From NCBI GenBank assembly GCA_045635565.1, contig JAZTVX010000021.1, forward strand, positions 1 through 64,000: DNA of 64,000 bases, read 5' to 3'. The position numbers and the translations under genes were made by a program. This DNA is from RGIG4140 sp045635565 (GTDB taxonomy: Bacteria; Pseudomonadota; Alphaproteobacteria; CAAHEQ01; UBA3637). Below the pieces are notes generated by a model. The model was not told where the DNA came from and made no database searches. It saw only the letters and a list, made by a program, of their open reading frames with translations. This document shows, in pieces, positions 34,074 through 43,559 of the stretch. Within the stretch, counting starts at the first letter, position 1. Every line of letters starts with the position of its first letter.

Positions 34074-34793
34074 TTATTCTAATTGTGTACCATTTCGCAT
34101 GATTTTTTCGGCAATTTCTGTTCGTGTATTATCTTTTTGATGAATAATCAATCCTGAATGTAATTCAAATGGCTTTTTTGAACCCATAATACCACGTATG
34201 ATGACTCGTTTGCACGGTTTTCCTTCTTTTGAAAATATTGGAATCACTTCTATGGCTCCGAGGGCCGTTTTATTCAAAATACTTAAAATTTCAGGTAAGG
34301 CTTCCGTTCGATGAATAAGTGTGAATGTTCCTTTTGCACGTACATGTTTTAAACAGTATGTAATCCAAAACGATAAATCGACAACTTGATGATAGGCTTG
34401 AGCCGTTTGTTTATTTTCGCGTAGCAGATTTTCTGTGTAAAATGGTGGATTTGTCACAACATGATGAAATTGTCGTCCATGAATGCCAGAGGGAGAAACA
34501 GTAATATCTTCACAAATAAATTCAGGATGACATTGATTTAGAACAGAATTTTGACAAGCATAGGTATATAATTCTCGTTGCATTTCGATGCCTGTTAATT
34601 TTAATGAAGGAATACGGGCATTTAAACAATATAAAATAATACCGGTACCTGTGCCGACATCTAAAACGGTATCACCAGATTTTGCCCGAACGGCTGATGC
34701 CAACAACACAGCATCAGACGTTGCCCGATAACCGTTTTTATCTTGTATTAACTTTACTTTTCCATCTAGAAAATTATCAATTGTTGTATTCAT
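34074..34793 (-). CDS. tRNA1(Val) adenine-37 N6-methyltransferase-like protein
   Basis: Start at ATG 34793 (MNTTIDNFLDGKV), preceded by GAGA; an upstream in-frame ATG at 34829 is less likely. The 239-residue Rossmann methyltransferase has the SAM motif VLDVGTGTGIILYC, an acidic residue in TGIEMQRELY and the catalytic TNPPFY motif of N6-adenine methyltransferases. The N-terminal LIQDKNGYRATSDAVLLAS is typical of the TrmN6 (YfiC) family, which methylates A37 of tRNA1(Val). A general TrmN6-like enzyme with another RNA target cannot be excluded. Confidence 0.88.
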   Translation of the reverse strand: MNTTIDNFLDGKVKLIQDKNGYRATSDAVLLASAVRAKSGDTVLDVGTGTGIILYCLNARIPSLKLTGIEMQRELYTYACQNSVLNQCHPEFICEDITVSPSGIHGRQFHHVVTNPPFYTENLLRENKQTAQAYHQVVDLSFWITYCLKHVRAKGTFTLIHRTEALPEILSILNKTALGAIEVIPIFSKEGKPCKRVIIRGIMGSKKPFELHSGLIIHQKDNTRTEIAEKIMRNGTQLE

Positions 34794-34848
34794 GTTTTCT
34801 CTTATGACACAGGGACAAAAAAAAATCAAGTGTTTTGTTTAATAAAAG

Positions 34849-34877
34849 TTGACAAAGAAAATGTTTTTTGTTAGTAT
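34849..34877 (+). promoter_or_regulatory. Promoter of the small lipoprotein gene
   Basis: TTGACA (34849-34854), 17-bp spacer, TAGTAT (34872-34877), about 30 bp before the ATG. Confidence 0.75.
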
Positions 34878-34906
34878 GAAAAAGAAAAGCAGAAAGGAGA
34901 GTTTTG

Positions 34907-35320
34907 ATGAACAATCAAGATTTAAAAAAAATGACGTTTTTAGGAGCCGTTGCATTGAGCGGTTGTACGGATACACATGCCGTTCAGTCTTATGTTGATG
35001 CTTTACCACAGGAAGGTATCGTTACCGATTCGGCTATGTTCAACACATGTGAAGGAGTACCGGAAGCATATTATTTTGAAATCGATACAGATATTCAAAA
35101 ACAAGGTGCTGAATATGCTGGTATTGTTCATTTTTCCTGCGGGAAAGAGGCTGTTTATACAGCACAGAAGGAATATCCGATTGGTGCTCCGATTAACATT
35201 CAAAAATCTGCTCCGATTTTTTCACGCTTATTGCATTTTAATGGTGGTGAAGCAACAGATTATGATGTGGTTTTACAAAAAGCCTGTTATGAAAAATTAA
35301 GAGTTAATACAAACGGATGA
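34907..35320 (+). CDS. Small putative lipoprotein
   Basis: Start at ATG 34907, with AGGAG about 8 bp upstream; a TTG just before it is rejected. The 137-residue protein has a short hydrophobic stretch and a lipobox ALSGC at about residues 16-20, so it is probably anchored to a membrane. The mature part has three further Cys (FNTCEG, FSCGKE, KACYEK) that could form disulfides. I recognise no family. It stands alone with its own promoter and terminator. Confidence 0.75.
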   Translation: MNNQDLKKMTFLGAVALSGCTDTHAVQSYVDALPQEGIVTDSAMFNTCEGVPEAYYFEIDTDIQKQGAEYAGIVHFSCGKEAVYTAQKEYPIGAPINIQKSAPIFSRLLHFNGGEATDYDVVLQKACYEKLRVNTNG

Positions 35321-35338
35321 TTGTATTTTTCAACTATT

Positions 35339-35379
35339 AAAAAGCCTGCTTTTAGATGATTCTAAATGCGGGTTTTTTT
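35339..35379. terminator. Bidirectional terminator between lipoprotein gene and polA
   Basis: An 18-position stem with one mismatch and two G-T pairs (35339-35356 with 35361-35378), loop TGAT, A-run on the left and T-run on the right. Confidence 0.75.
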
Positions 35380-35405
35380 ATGTCAAAGAATAGAAAAAAT
35401 TTGAT

Positions 35406-38126
35406 TTAATGTGCTTCTTTCCAATTATTGCCACATCGTACATCAGCAATTAACGGTACAGACAATTGAATGGCTTTTTCCATTTTATCTTTTATTAACG
35501 TCATGACAGGTTCAACATCTGATTGACATACTTCAAAAATCAATTCATCATGTACCTGTAAGAGCATTTTAGCATCAAAATGATTATTCGAAAGGGTTTG
35601 ATGAATTTGATTCATAGCTATTTTTATAATATCTGCTGCTCCGCCTTGAATAGGTGCGTTGATGGCGGCCCGTATTGCAAAAGAACGTGTTTTTGGATGT
35701 TCTAAACCTGAAATGAAGCATTGTCGTCCCAGTGGTGTTAAAACATAGCCGTTCTTTTTGACGAATTCTTCTGTTTGAGCCATATAGGATTTAATTTCCG
35801 GATAATGTTCTAAATACGAATCAATATAACGTTGAGCATCTGAACGTGAAATTCCCAATTGATTGGATAATCCAAAGGCTGAAATACCGTAAATTAAACC
35901 AAAATTGATGGCTTTGGCTCGTCTGCGTGTATCACTATCAATTTCTGAAAGGGGAATTTTAAATATTTGTGAGGCTGTACGAGCATGAATATCTTCATTT
36001 TTTAAAAAAGATTCTTTGAGTTGATGTACATTTGCCACGTCAGCCATAATACGTAATTCAATTTGTGAATAGTCGGCACAAATCAGTTTGTATCCTTTTC
36101 GAGCAATAAATGCCCGACGAATTTCTTTGCCGTGTTCTGTTCGAATGGGAATGTTTTGTAAATTTGGATCAACGGATGAAAGACGACCGGTATTTGTAAC
36201 AGTTTGTAAAAAGGTCGTATGTACTCGATTAGCCGAATCGGCTTGTTTTAGCAAGGCATCAACATATGTGGATTTTAATTTGCCGAACATACGGTGTTTT
36301 AAAATTAAATCAGCAATTTCATGTCCTTCTTCTGCTAATTTTTCTAAAACTTGTACATTAGTTGAAAATGAACCTCCCGTGTTTTTTTTATTTGCCGTTA
36401 AGCCCATTTTTTCAAATAAAATCTTGGCAATTTGTGCTGGTGAGTTGATGTTAAATTCTTCTCCGGCAATTTGATGAATTTGTTGAGAAAGACGGTTGAT
36501 TTCATCTGAAAATATTATTTTTAACTGCAATAGTTGATTAGTATCAATTAAAATACCATTGACTTCCATATGAAACAAGACAGAAATGAGTGGTAATTCA
36601 ATTGTTTGATAAATGAACGGATTATTTTTTAATGATGTGTCAAACTGTGTATAAAGTTCATGTATTATAAAGAGTTGTTGGGGCCAAAAACGGACTTCAT
36701 CGCTTTGTTCGACAATTTCAGTGATGTTTGTTTTTACATATTGTTGAGCTAAATCGGATAATTCTGCAGATTTTTGTGAACCGTTTAAGACATAATTTTG
36801 TATTAAAACATCATCAAAATTTTGAATGGAACAGATATGTTGTTTAAACTGATATAACAAATGTAGTTGTTTTTTGACATCATAAGATATTTTGTGAATG
36901 TTTGAATTTTCCAATATATCAATTAGATTATCGTAAATATCTTCAAAAGGAATGTCGGAAGTTTTATGAGATTCATTAAATGAAAATAAATCAGAAACAG
37001 TGTTTCTTTTTTCTACTGATACCGGAATGATATATGGAGAGCCATTTAAATATATCCCAACAGATGAAATTTGACTCTCATTATTTAGTGTATTCAATAA
37101 AAATGTCACATCTTTGCATTGAAGAATTTTTTGATATACATTTTTCCATTCATATAATGTTTTGACCACGATAGGTTTTAAAGCAACAGGTTTCGGATCA
37201 TCGATAGACGAGGGGAAGATTGTTGAATTATCACAAAACAAGTCGGATTGTTTTGTCAGCCAAGAAGATATTTTATTCGTCAGACTTTTAAAATTATTTT
37301 GAGATAAAAAGTCAAATAAAATTTTTTCATTCGGTTTTGTTAGGACAAAATCGGATATATCGGTGTTAACCGGTACATGATCATCAAGTTGAACCAATTT
37401 TTGTGAGATATAAATTTGTTCTTTGTTTTGAATTAAACCTAATCTGCGTTTTTCACTTTTTATATCGTTAATGTGTTCAAAAATGCCATCCAATGAATGA
37501 AACTCATTGATGAGTTGGGCCGCCGTTTTCGGGCCGATACCATTTGCCCCAGGCACATTGTCGATAGAATCCCCCATGAGTGATTGAACATCTACAACCT
37601 TATTGGGCAACACTCCGAATTTGTTGATAACATCTTCTTCGGTAAGTGTTTTTTTCTTCATTGGGTCATATAATGATACACCATCACATATTAACTGCAT
37701 TAAATCTTTATCAGCAGAAATAATCCGGACGAATTGCCCGGCTTTACGAGCCAAACGGGTATATGTTGCGATTAAATCATCTGCCTCAAACCCTTCCATT
37801 TCAATTTGAGGAACATTCAAAACACGACACACTTCTCTGATTAACGGAAATTGAGGGATAAGTTCCGGTGGAGTTTCTTTTCGGTTTTGTTTGTATGCCG
37901 GATAGATATTATTTCTAAAATTATGACGGGCGGCATCAAATACGACAACCATATGAGAACACCGGCAATCGTTAATCAATTGGATTAACATATTCATAAA
38001 TCCGTAAACAGCGTTAACAGGTGTCCCGTCTGAACGTGTCATCGGAGGCAGTGCATAAAAAGCACGAAAAATGTAACCAGAGCCATCAACAAGACAAACT
38101 GTCTGATTTTCTTTCTGTTTTGTCAT
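35406..38126 (-). CDS. polA: DNA polymerase I
   Basis: A 906-residue protein for Okazaki-fragment maturation and repair. The N-terminal 5'-3' nuclease is intact (LVDGSGYIFRAFYALPP, GFEADDLIATY, GDSIDNVPGANGIGPKTA). The polymerase domain has motif A DYSQIELRIMA, motif B RRRAKAINFGLIYG and motif C QVHDELIFE. The central domain, normally a proofreading nuclease, seems dead: the usual DTET text reads NTLN (in FLLNTLNNES), so both metal-binding acids are missing. Such loss is known in several bacterial PolA. Its ATG shares a base with the stop of gcrA upstream. Confidence 0.96.
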   Translation of the reverse strand: MTKQKENQTVCLVDGSGYIFRAFYALPPMTRSDGTPVNAVYGFMNMLIQLINDCRCSHMVVVFDAARHNFRNNIYPAYKQNRKETPPELIPQFPLIREVCRVLNVPQIEMEGFEADDLIATYTRLARKAGQFVRIISADKDLMQLICDGVSLYDPMKKKTLTEEDVINKFGVLPNKVVDVQSLMGDSIDNVPGANGIGPKTAAQLINEFHSLDGIFEHINDIKSEKRRLGLIQNKEQIYISQKLVQLDDHVPVNTDISDFVLTKPNEKILFDFLSQNNFKSLTNKISSWLTKQSDLFCDNSTIFPSSIDDPKPVALKPIVVKTLYEWKNVYQKILQCKDVTFLLNTLNNESQISSVGIYLNGSPYIIPVSVEKRNTVSDLFSFNESHKTSDIPFEDIYDNLIDILENSNIHKISYDVKKQLHLLYQFKQHICSIQNFDDVLIQNYVLNGSQKSAELSDLAQQYVKTNITEIVEQSDEVRFWPQQLFIIHELYTQFDTSLKNNPFIYQTIELPLISVLFHMEVNGILIDTNQLLQLKIIFSDEINRLSQQIHQIAGEEFNINSPAQIAKILFEKMGLTANKKNTGGSFSTNVQVLEKLAEEGHEIADLILKHRMFGKLKSTYVDALLKQADSANRVHTTFLQTVTNTGRLSSVDPNLQNIPIRTEHGKEIRRAFIARKGYKLICADYSQIELRIMADVANVHQLKESFLKNEDIHARTASQIFKIPLSEIDSDTRRRAKAINFGLIYGISAFGLSNQLGISRSDAQRYIDSYLEHYPEIKSYMAQTEEFVKKNGYVLTPLGRQCFISGLEHPKTRSFAIRAAINAPIQGGAADIIKIAMNQIHQTLSNNHFDAKMLLQVHDELIFEVCQSDVEPVMTLIKDKMEKAIQLSVPLIADVRCGNNWKEAH

Positions 38127-38659
38127 TATTTGCTCTTTTTGGGAGTTGTTTTTGTTGTACCTTTTTCAACAATGGGAGTTTTCGCAGACTGTTTTTTTGT
38201 GATGGCATCTTCTTCAATTATATCTTCGGATTCCTCTAAAGATACAACAGTTAAAGAGGCTCTGTCTTTTTTATTTTTAGCATTTTGTAATGTTAATTCT
38301 TTTAACGATGTATAGGCAACTTTACAATGTTCGGGACAATATGGCTTGCCGGTTTGACAATCTTTACCACAAAAATGGAAATCAGGATCTTTAATTTCAC
38401 CAATCGGCCAACGACAGGAATTTAAACGTAAATCCAATAATGTAACGTGTTTAGGTTCTTCTTTGACAATAGCCACTTTTTCCACAGTTTTTTTTGTGGA
38501 TTTTTTAATGGGAGAGGGACGAGCATCTAATTCCAAGCGATGTACTTTCCCGACGACGGCATTCTTGCTCATGCCTAATTCACGACCGATTTCAACCGTG
38601 CTTTTCCCTTTTTGCCATAATTTTTTCAATTGCTTAATTTTTTCGGGTGTCCAAACCAT
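38126..38659 (-). CDS. gcrA: Cell cycle regulator GcrA
   Basis: A 177-residue protein opening with WTPEKIKQLKKLWQKGKSTVEIGRELGMSKNAVVGKVHRL, the helix-turn-helix domain of GcrA, an alphaproteobacterial factor that joins sigma70 holoenzyme and responds to CcrM-methylated GANTC sites. The C-terminal part has the family zinc-like cluster CRWPIGEIKDPDFHFCG, then C.TGKPYCPEHC. A charged linker separates the halves. It overlaps the polA start by one base (TAATG), so the two are coupled. This is the best lineage marker of the window. Confidence 0.95.
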   Translation of the reverse strand: MVWTPEKIKQLKKLWQKGKSTVEIGRELGMSKNAVVGKVHRLELDARPSPIKKSTKKTVEKVAIVKEEPKHVTLLDLRLNSCRWPIGEIKDPDFHFCGKDCQTGKPYCPEHCKVAYTSLKELTLQNAKNKKDRASLTVVSLEESEDIIEEDAITKKQSAKTPIVEKGTTKTTPKKSK

Positions 38660-38692
38660 AATTCTATCCTCTCAAAAACGTCTGTTCAGAAT

Positions 38693-38721
38693 AGTATATC
38701 CTTTTTTTTAGATTTAGTCAA
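38693..38721 (-). promoter_or_regulatory. Promoter of gcrA-polA
   Basis: Minus strand: TTGACT (38716-38721), 17-bp spacer, TATACT (38693-38698). It overlaps the end of the upstream gene (stop at 38714-38716). Confidence 0.75.
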
Positions 38722-39811
38722 TATATATAGGTAATCCGATGTATATAAAATCATGTTGGTGATAAATTTTTCTTAATTCATCTGCATACGGAGCAACAAA
38801 TATAGCATCGCCGGGAGTAGCCTCATACATCGAAAAATACATTTGTGTCGATGTTAAAGGCTTGTCTTTTTGAATGGGATTTTCTTTTCTTAATTGACTA
38901 AAGCCTATGGCTTCGATCAAAGACATACGGTTAACTCGAACAGAACGTAAAATAATGTCTGATTTGACGGCAAATTCTTGTGCGTTTTGCCAACCTTGCT
39001 TTTGAATAAACTGTTCAAAAGCATCTTTAAACTTTGTTTTTTGAATGCTTTGAACCCAATGTTCAAATGGATTAGCAACGGCTTCAGGAACTTTATCAAT
39101 AATGAAAGAACGTAATTCGGAAGGTAAATCAGGGTCTTTCATTGATTTTATGAAAGATGTTAAGGTATTTAATGTGGCTTGCGTGCGTTGAATGTCTGAA
39201 ATGGTTAAAGAAGTTTTATTATAATTTTTTTCAATTTTGGCAGGCAATTGATGCGATTCTCTTAATGAACGAACGGCATAATCGGCTATTTCAATGGCAC
39301 TTCTTGCTTGTGTTTGAGGCGTATTTGTAAAAACCGATTGCAACATAAACGATTTTTCCGTTGGTTGAGGTGTTTCCCAATAATCCGGATCTAAAAAGTA
39401 ATAAAAGACAGCTGGTAAATCATCAAGATGCTTTTTGGCAAATTCCTGCATGACAGGTGCAATAACAGTTGGTTTTTTACCCTTCCATACGATAATTTGA
39501 GGGTGTGATTTTATTTTATGCGAAATCAGTGTTTCTTCATGTATAAACGGGAAAAAGTATTGCCGTTTATCATAAGGAATTTTTAACAGATTTTGCAATA
39601 AATAGTCATCGTAAAAATATAGGTTTTTATTCTCATCAACGAAATTTTTTGTTTCTTGTAAAAGTGTAATTCCATCATTTAATACACTGTTTTTATTTGA
39701 GTTGTTTTGAAGTATTGTGTTTTTACTGAAGTCTTGTGATAAAGCAAGAACAGGAACATTAAACATTAAAACAAACAATATGAAATATGAAAAAGGGGAA
39801 CTTTTTTTCAT
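38714..39811 (-). CDS. Secreted protein of unknown function
   Basis: Start at ATG 39811 (or the adjacent ATG 39814); AAGGATA precedes both. The 366-residue protein has a signal peptide (MKKSSPFSYFILFVLMF, Ala-rich end near VLALSQ). The mature part is mostly helical with many aromatic residues (YYFLDPDYWETPQPTE) and no Cys. A central region with AIEIADYAVRSLRESHQLPAKIEK looks conserved, but I know no family. It is the last gene of a run with nth and the two envelope proteins upstream, whose last stop overlaps its start, so a joint envelope role is inferred. Confidence 0.75.
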   Translation of the reverse strand: MKKSSPFSYFILFVLMFNVPVLALSQDFSKNTILQNNSNKNSVLNDGITLLQETKNFVDENKNLYFYDDYLLQNLLKIPYDKRQYFFPFIHEETLISHKIKSHPQIIVWKGKKPTVIAPVMQEFAKKHLDDLPAVFYYFLDPDYWETPQPTEKSFMLQSVFTNTPQTQARSAIEIADYAVRSLRESHQLPAKIEKNYNKTSLTISDIQRTQATLNTLTSFIKSMKDPDLPSELRSFIIDKVPEAVANPFEHWVQSIQKTKFKDAFEQFIQKQGWQNAQEFAVKSDIILRSVRVNRMSLIEAIGFSQLRKENPIQKDKPLTSTQMYFSMYEATPGDAIFVAPYADELRKIYHQHDFIYIGLPIYID

Positions 39812-39813
39812 CA

Positions 39814-41256
39814 TTATCCTTTTCTGCCTTTCAAACGTGGATTGGTTATTTGAATTTGATATGTCAAAATTGTTTCTCCATTTGCCGGTATTGAAATAAC
39901 CCATTTAACACGATCAGATGTTTCTTGTGTATGAGGGTAATTTTCCTGTGTTATTTTCCAGTTGTTCGAAAAGTTTTCAAAGATAATAACTTCTTTAAGA
40001 TTGTCAGAACCGTTTTTAATCGTTATTTCATAAGTTGATATCGTTGTATCTATACCGATTTTTTCATGTGATGTACGTTTTGCATTGGCAAAAAGATCGA
40101 ATGCTTCACCCATTCTCAAACGAACCTTGGCAAGATTAGGTGTATGAACAATTCTGTTTTCTCCTAGAAAGATACTTTTATCGTTACTAGATTTTTTATA
40201 AAGGCGAATAACACCTTTGGGTAAAGGTATGCCTAGGCCATTTTCTTTCGTATTAGAAAATTGATACACAATCGTTGGCTTGATATTTTCTGCCTCTGTT
40301 TGGTATGGACGTAGGGAATTGTCAAAAATATATTCTTTTTTCAGTGTGGCTTCTTTAATACTCATTAAGGAAACCTGTTTTGTTTGTTGGGATAAAATTG
40401 ATGTTTTAAACGGTAATGAGTAAACATAAAAATCAGAAACTTCTTCAATTGTTCCAGCTAAACTATCCTCGGCTACTTCTGATTTAAAGCTATTAGCAGT
40501 ATACGCCACCATGCGTGGGGAACGAATTGACTGACGAACGATGTTTATATCTCCGGCAACTAATTGAATAGATGCATTATCAAAAGTTGTTCCTGATTGA
40601 TTGGCAAGGGTAATGAAACCATTTAAATTCATTTTGTCTTCGGTATCATTGATTTCGGCAACATAGTTTGCCTGCCATGACAAACCTCTTGTTAAATATG
40701 TTAAATCAATACTTTGATTTCCAGTTTTAACAGATTGTAAATTCATGGATAATGATGGTTTTGAAATTAATCCTTTTGGCATCGCTTTAAGCAAAACATT
40801 ACCCGCAAAATGAGTGTAAATTTCTCCGTTTGCTTCTACAATCGGTTGTTCGTTAAAAGCAATTAAACGTCCTTCTTTTTGAATTGGTTCACCTGTTTGA
40901 GGGTGAATTGTTTGTAAAATCACATCTTGTCCGACGGATTTTTGTAATAAGGATTGCGAGGTAATTAAATCATAGTTAAAATTTTGTTCAATAACGGTTA
41001 ATCCATTACCTTTTAACAAAGCACTTTCCGGAATAATTTGAGCCGAAATATTTTCATAAGAAATTTGATTGAAGCCTTCTTTTAAAGATGTTTCACGCAC
41101 ATCGTTTATCAATGCTACATTTTCATTATAAATCGTTATATTTAAGTCTTTTTGTTGTGATGTTGGAATGATATTTGTTGGTGAAGCCATAACCTGTGTA
41201 CAATAAAATAATACTCCTAAACAGCATCCGATGCTTAATTTTTTATTTTTTTGCAT
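39814..41256 (-). CDS. DUF4139-domain secreted protein
   Basis: A 480-residue protein with a signal peptide (cleavage near VMASPTN). The stretch IDLTYLTRGLSWQANYVAEIND, then LNGFITLANQSGTTFDNASIQLVAGDIN, is characteristic of the DUF4139 family, beta-rich secreted proteins of unknown role found in many bacteria. The C-terminal part ends in an Ig-like region with WKITQENY and GETILTYQIQI. Its ATG shares a base with the stop of the DUF2207-like gene upstream (41256). Confidence 0.85.
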   Translation of the reverse strand: MQKNKKLSIGCCLGVLFYCTQVMASPTNIIPTSQQKDLNITIYNENVALINDVRETSLKEGFNQISYENISAQIIPESALLKGNGLTVIEQNFNYDLITSQSLLQKSVGQDVILQTIHPQTGEPIQKEGRLIAFNEQPIVEANGEIYTHFAGNVLLKAMPKGLISKPSLSMNLQSVKTGNQSIDLTYLTRGLSWQANYVAEINDTEDKMNLNGFITLANQSGTTFDNASIQLVAGDINIVRQSIRSPRMVAYTANSFKSEVAEDSLAGTIEEVSDFYVYSLPFKTSILSQQTKQVSLMSIKEATLKKEYIFDNSLRPYQTEAENIKPTIVYQFSNTKENGLGIPLPKGVIRLYKKSSNDKSIFLGENRIVHTPNLAKVRLRMGEAFDLFANAKRTSHEKIGIDTTISTYEITIKNGSDNLKEVIIFENFSNNWKITQENYPHTQETSDRVKWVISIPANGETILTYQIQITNPRLKGRKG

Positions 41257-42881
41257 TAGTATTCCCCCTTTTGTTGTGTTTCTGCGATTAATTGTTTTGT
41301 TATATTGCGATTATTTTGTTGTGCTAGATCTAGCCATTTTGCATCCAAATCAATGGCTGCCATATATAAATAATGACGCATGAACAGATTGAAAACAGCC
41401 TGTTCCGTTAAACCATAGAAAATATTTTGATTTAACATTGTTTTTTTATAATGTTGAATATATCTTTGGTGTTCATGTTGTCCGATAATGTAATAGAATA
41501 ATGAGACAATGACAAACATCATACAACATAAGATGACTATTATTACCCATGAGGGGGTAATATCTTTCTTAAACGACAGGTAAACGCCTCCACAGATAAT
41601 AACAAGACCTGTCAGCCAATATTTTGCCGATATTTTGATGTAAATGATAACGTTAAGTAATGTGCGTCCCCATTTACTTTGAGCATATCTAAATAAAAAT
41701 TTCTGACGACAGGGAATGGGATTCAGTTGATAAAATGATACAAATTGTGGTAAAATGCGACCGTTGTATAAACAATTCAGTTCTAATGGATGTAGTGATT
41801 GAATAAATTGAACGGTTTTCTTGTTTCCTTTTGTGAAGAATAAATAAATTCCAGACAGAAATAAGTACACGACGATTGAAATAAGAACAAAAATAATCAG
41901 AAATGAGGAGGGATTTTGATTTAATAGTTTTTCCCATGAAAAATCACTTGTACTTTCATTTTGAAAAATATGGTTTATTTTCACGGACGCCAATGCCGGT
42001 ATCGGATTGTTAATGCGATAAATCGTATTACCTGCCGAATCAGTTTGTTCATTATAGGCGTTTTTGATAATGGCTTCATTTCGACCAAAGTACAGACCGT
42101 TTGAAACAGGAATTACTTTGTTTGGGAAAGAAACGTAAACGGTTAAGCGATTGATGGGAAGGGGCCATTTATATCCTGTAACATCAAAATCAAGGTATCC
42201 CTTTTGTTTATCGAATAAAACAGCGTTTTTGATTAGATATTTTAGGTAAAAGGAATGATATCCTGCCGGTAAGTACTCTGTATTTTTGATTTCAATTTCA
42301 TCATCTGCGACGGAAATAACCGGTGTGAAATTTTGACCGTCAATTCGGGCTTTTAACAATTGAAAATAATCATTTTTATTGTTTTCCAATCGTTCGAACG
42401 ATAAATTTCGCGTAAATAAACTATTTTGCGGATTAACTGTGTATATAAATTCTTCAACGCTGATGGTTGTTTCATCAATCAGTCGAATGATGGAAATAAA
42501 ATCACTGGTGTGTGGAACATACAAAACGGCACCTGCTTCACCAAACGGTGGTTGATAATTGATTTCGGGTGTGTTTTGTATCGGTGCTGCAAATTTCTGT
42601 GGTTGAGAATTAGCATTTCTGTTTTGGAAAAATTTATCATCTGTAATTTGCGTTGTTCCAAATAATCGTTTTTTCTCTTCATCCATCCAGCCTGACATTT
42701 TTTCCGGTTTAGGCATACCTACCGTTGGTTCTATTTTCACAAATGGTGTTCCCGTATAGATACCGGAACTGGGCTTGTTGCGATTGGATATGTCAAGCAA
42801 GTTTTCTGTGCTGACGGGTATTTTCGAAAATGCTGTATTAAAACAACAAAGGATTAAGAGAAAGAAAACTATTTTTTTCAT
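41256..42881 (-). CDS. DUF2207-like membrane protein
   Basis: A 541-residue protein with a signal peptide (MKKIVFFLLILCCFNTAFS), a long periplasmic part of beta character (IKNTEYLPAGYHSFYLKYLIKNAV, FDVTGYKWPLPINRLTVYVSFP), and then membrane helices near residues 325-350, 415-435 and 440-465. This layout, with strand text close to DFDVTG.W..PI, fits DUF2207 membrane proteins. Function unknown. Its ATG overlaps the nth stop by four bases, and its own stop overlaps the next gene, so the three are translated together. Confidence 0.8.
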   Translation of the reverse strand: MKKIVFFLLILCCFNTAFSKIPVSTENLLDISNRNKPSSGIYTGTPFVKIEPTVGMPKPEKMSGWMDEEKKRLFGTTQITDDKFFQNRNANSQPQKFAAPIQNTPEINYQPPFGEAGAVLYVPHTSDFISIIRLIDETTISVEEFIYTVNPQNSLFTRNLSFERLENNKNDYFQLLKARIDGQNFTPVISVADDEIEIKNTEYLPAGYHSFYLKYLIKNAVLFDKQKGYLDFDVTGYKWPLPINRLTVYVSFPNKVIPVSNGLYFGRNEAIIKNAYNEQTDSAGNTIYRINNPIPALASVKINHIFQNESTSDFSWEKLLNQNPSSFLIIFVLISIVVYLFLSGIYLFFTKGNKKTVQFIQSLHPLELNCLYNGRILPQFVSFYQLNPIPCRQKFLFRYAQSKWGRTLLNVIIYIKISAKYWLTGLVIICGGVYLSFKKDITPSWVIIVILCCMMFVIVSLFYYIIGQHEHQRYIQHYKKTMLNQNIFYGLTEQAVFNLFMRHYLYMAAIDLDAKWLDLAQQNNRNITKQLIAETQQKGEY

Positions 42882-43549
42882 TTAGTGTCTGCCTTATTCG
42901 AAGTGGATAATTCTTTCTTTTCATCTGACACACAAACCTGATAAAGGGGACATTGCTCACATAATGGTCGTCGGGCAGTACAAATATAACGTCCGTGCAA
43001 CACCAAAGCCAACCCCACATCTGATTTATAATTTTCAGGAACCAACTGATTCAATTTCTTTTCAATTTCTTCCGGTGTTTTTCCCGTGCATATTTTTAAG
43101 CGGTGACATAAGCGAAAAACATGTGTATCCACCCCGATGGAAGGAGCATGGAAGGCGATGTTTAAAAAAACATTGGCTGTTTTACGTCCAACACCGGGCA
43201 ATGTTATTAATGTATCGAAATCTGACGGAACAATCCCAGCATATTGATTAACAATAATATCAGCTAAACGTATGATGGATTTTGATTTGTTGTTAAAATA
43301 GTTGACTGTTTTTAAATACGTTTTTAAGTTTTCTTCGCCAAGATTTAAAATGGTTTGAGGTGTATCAGCCACTTGAAACAAAACATCGGTTACCTTGTTG
43401 ACGTTTTTATCTGTCGTTTGAGCCGATAAAATGATAGCTACAAGTAAAGAAAAATGATTTGTCCAGTTAAGTTCACATCTGGGATTAGGATAAGCCTTTT
43501 CCAGTGTCTGAAAAAAGATATTTCTTTGTTTTTTTGCCATTAAACTCAT
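42878..43549 (-). CDS. nth: Endonuclease III
   Basis: Start at ATG 43549, with AAGGA before it; the TTG two codons upstream is rejected. The 223-residue DNA glycosylase/AP lyase removes oxidised pyrimidines. The helix-hairpin-helix LPGVGRKTANVFLN carries the catalytic Lys, the Asp is in GVDTHVFRL, and the Fe4S4 loop is C.x6.C.x2.C.x5.C in CTARRPLCEQCPLYQVC. All are complete. It starts 10 bp after the ispA stop. Confidence 0.96.
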   Translation of the reverse strand: MSLMAKKQRNIFFQTLEKAYPNPRCELNWTNHFSLLVAIILSAQTTDKNVNKVTDVLFQVADTPQTILNLGEENLKTYLKTVNYFNNKSKSIIRLADIIVNQYAGIVPSDFDTLITLPGVGRKTANVFLNIAFHAPSIGVDTHVFRLCHRLKICTGKTPEEIEKKLNQLVPENYKSDVGLALVLHGRYICTARRPLCEQCPLYQVCVSDEKKELSTSNKADTK

Positions 43550-43559
43550 GAACAATCCT

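Noticed and set aside
33867..34082. Plus-strand open frame of 71 codons
   Set aside because: It runs antisense through tRNA-Arg; frames across tRNA genes commonly give such spurious proteins.
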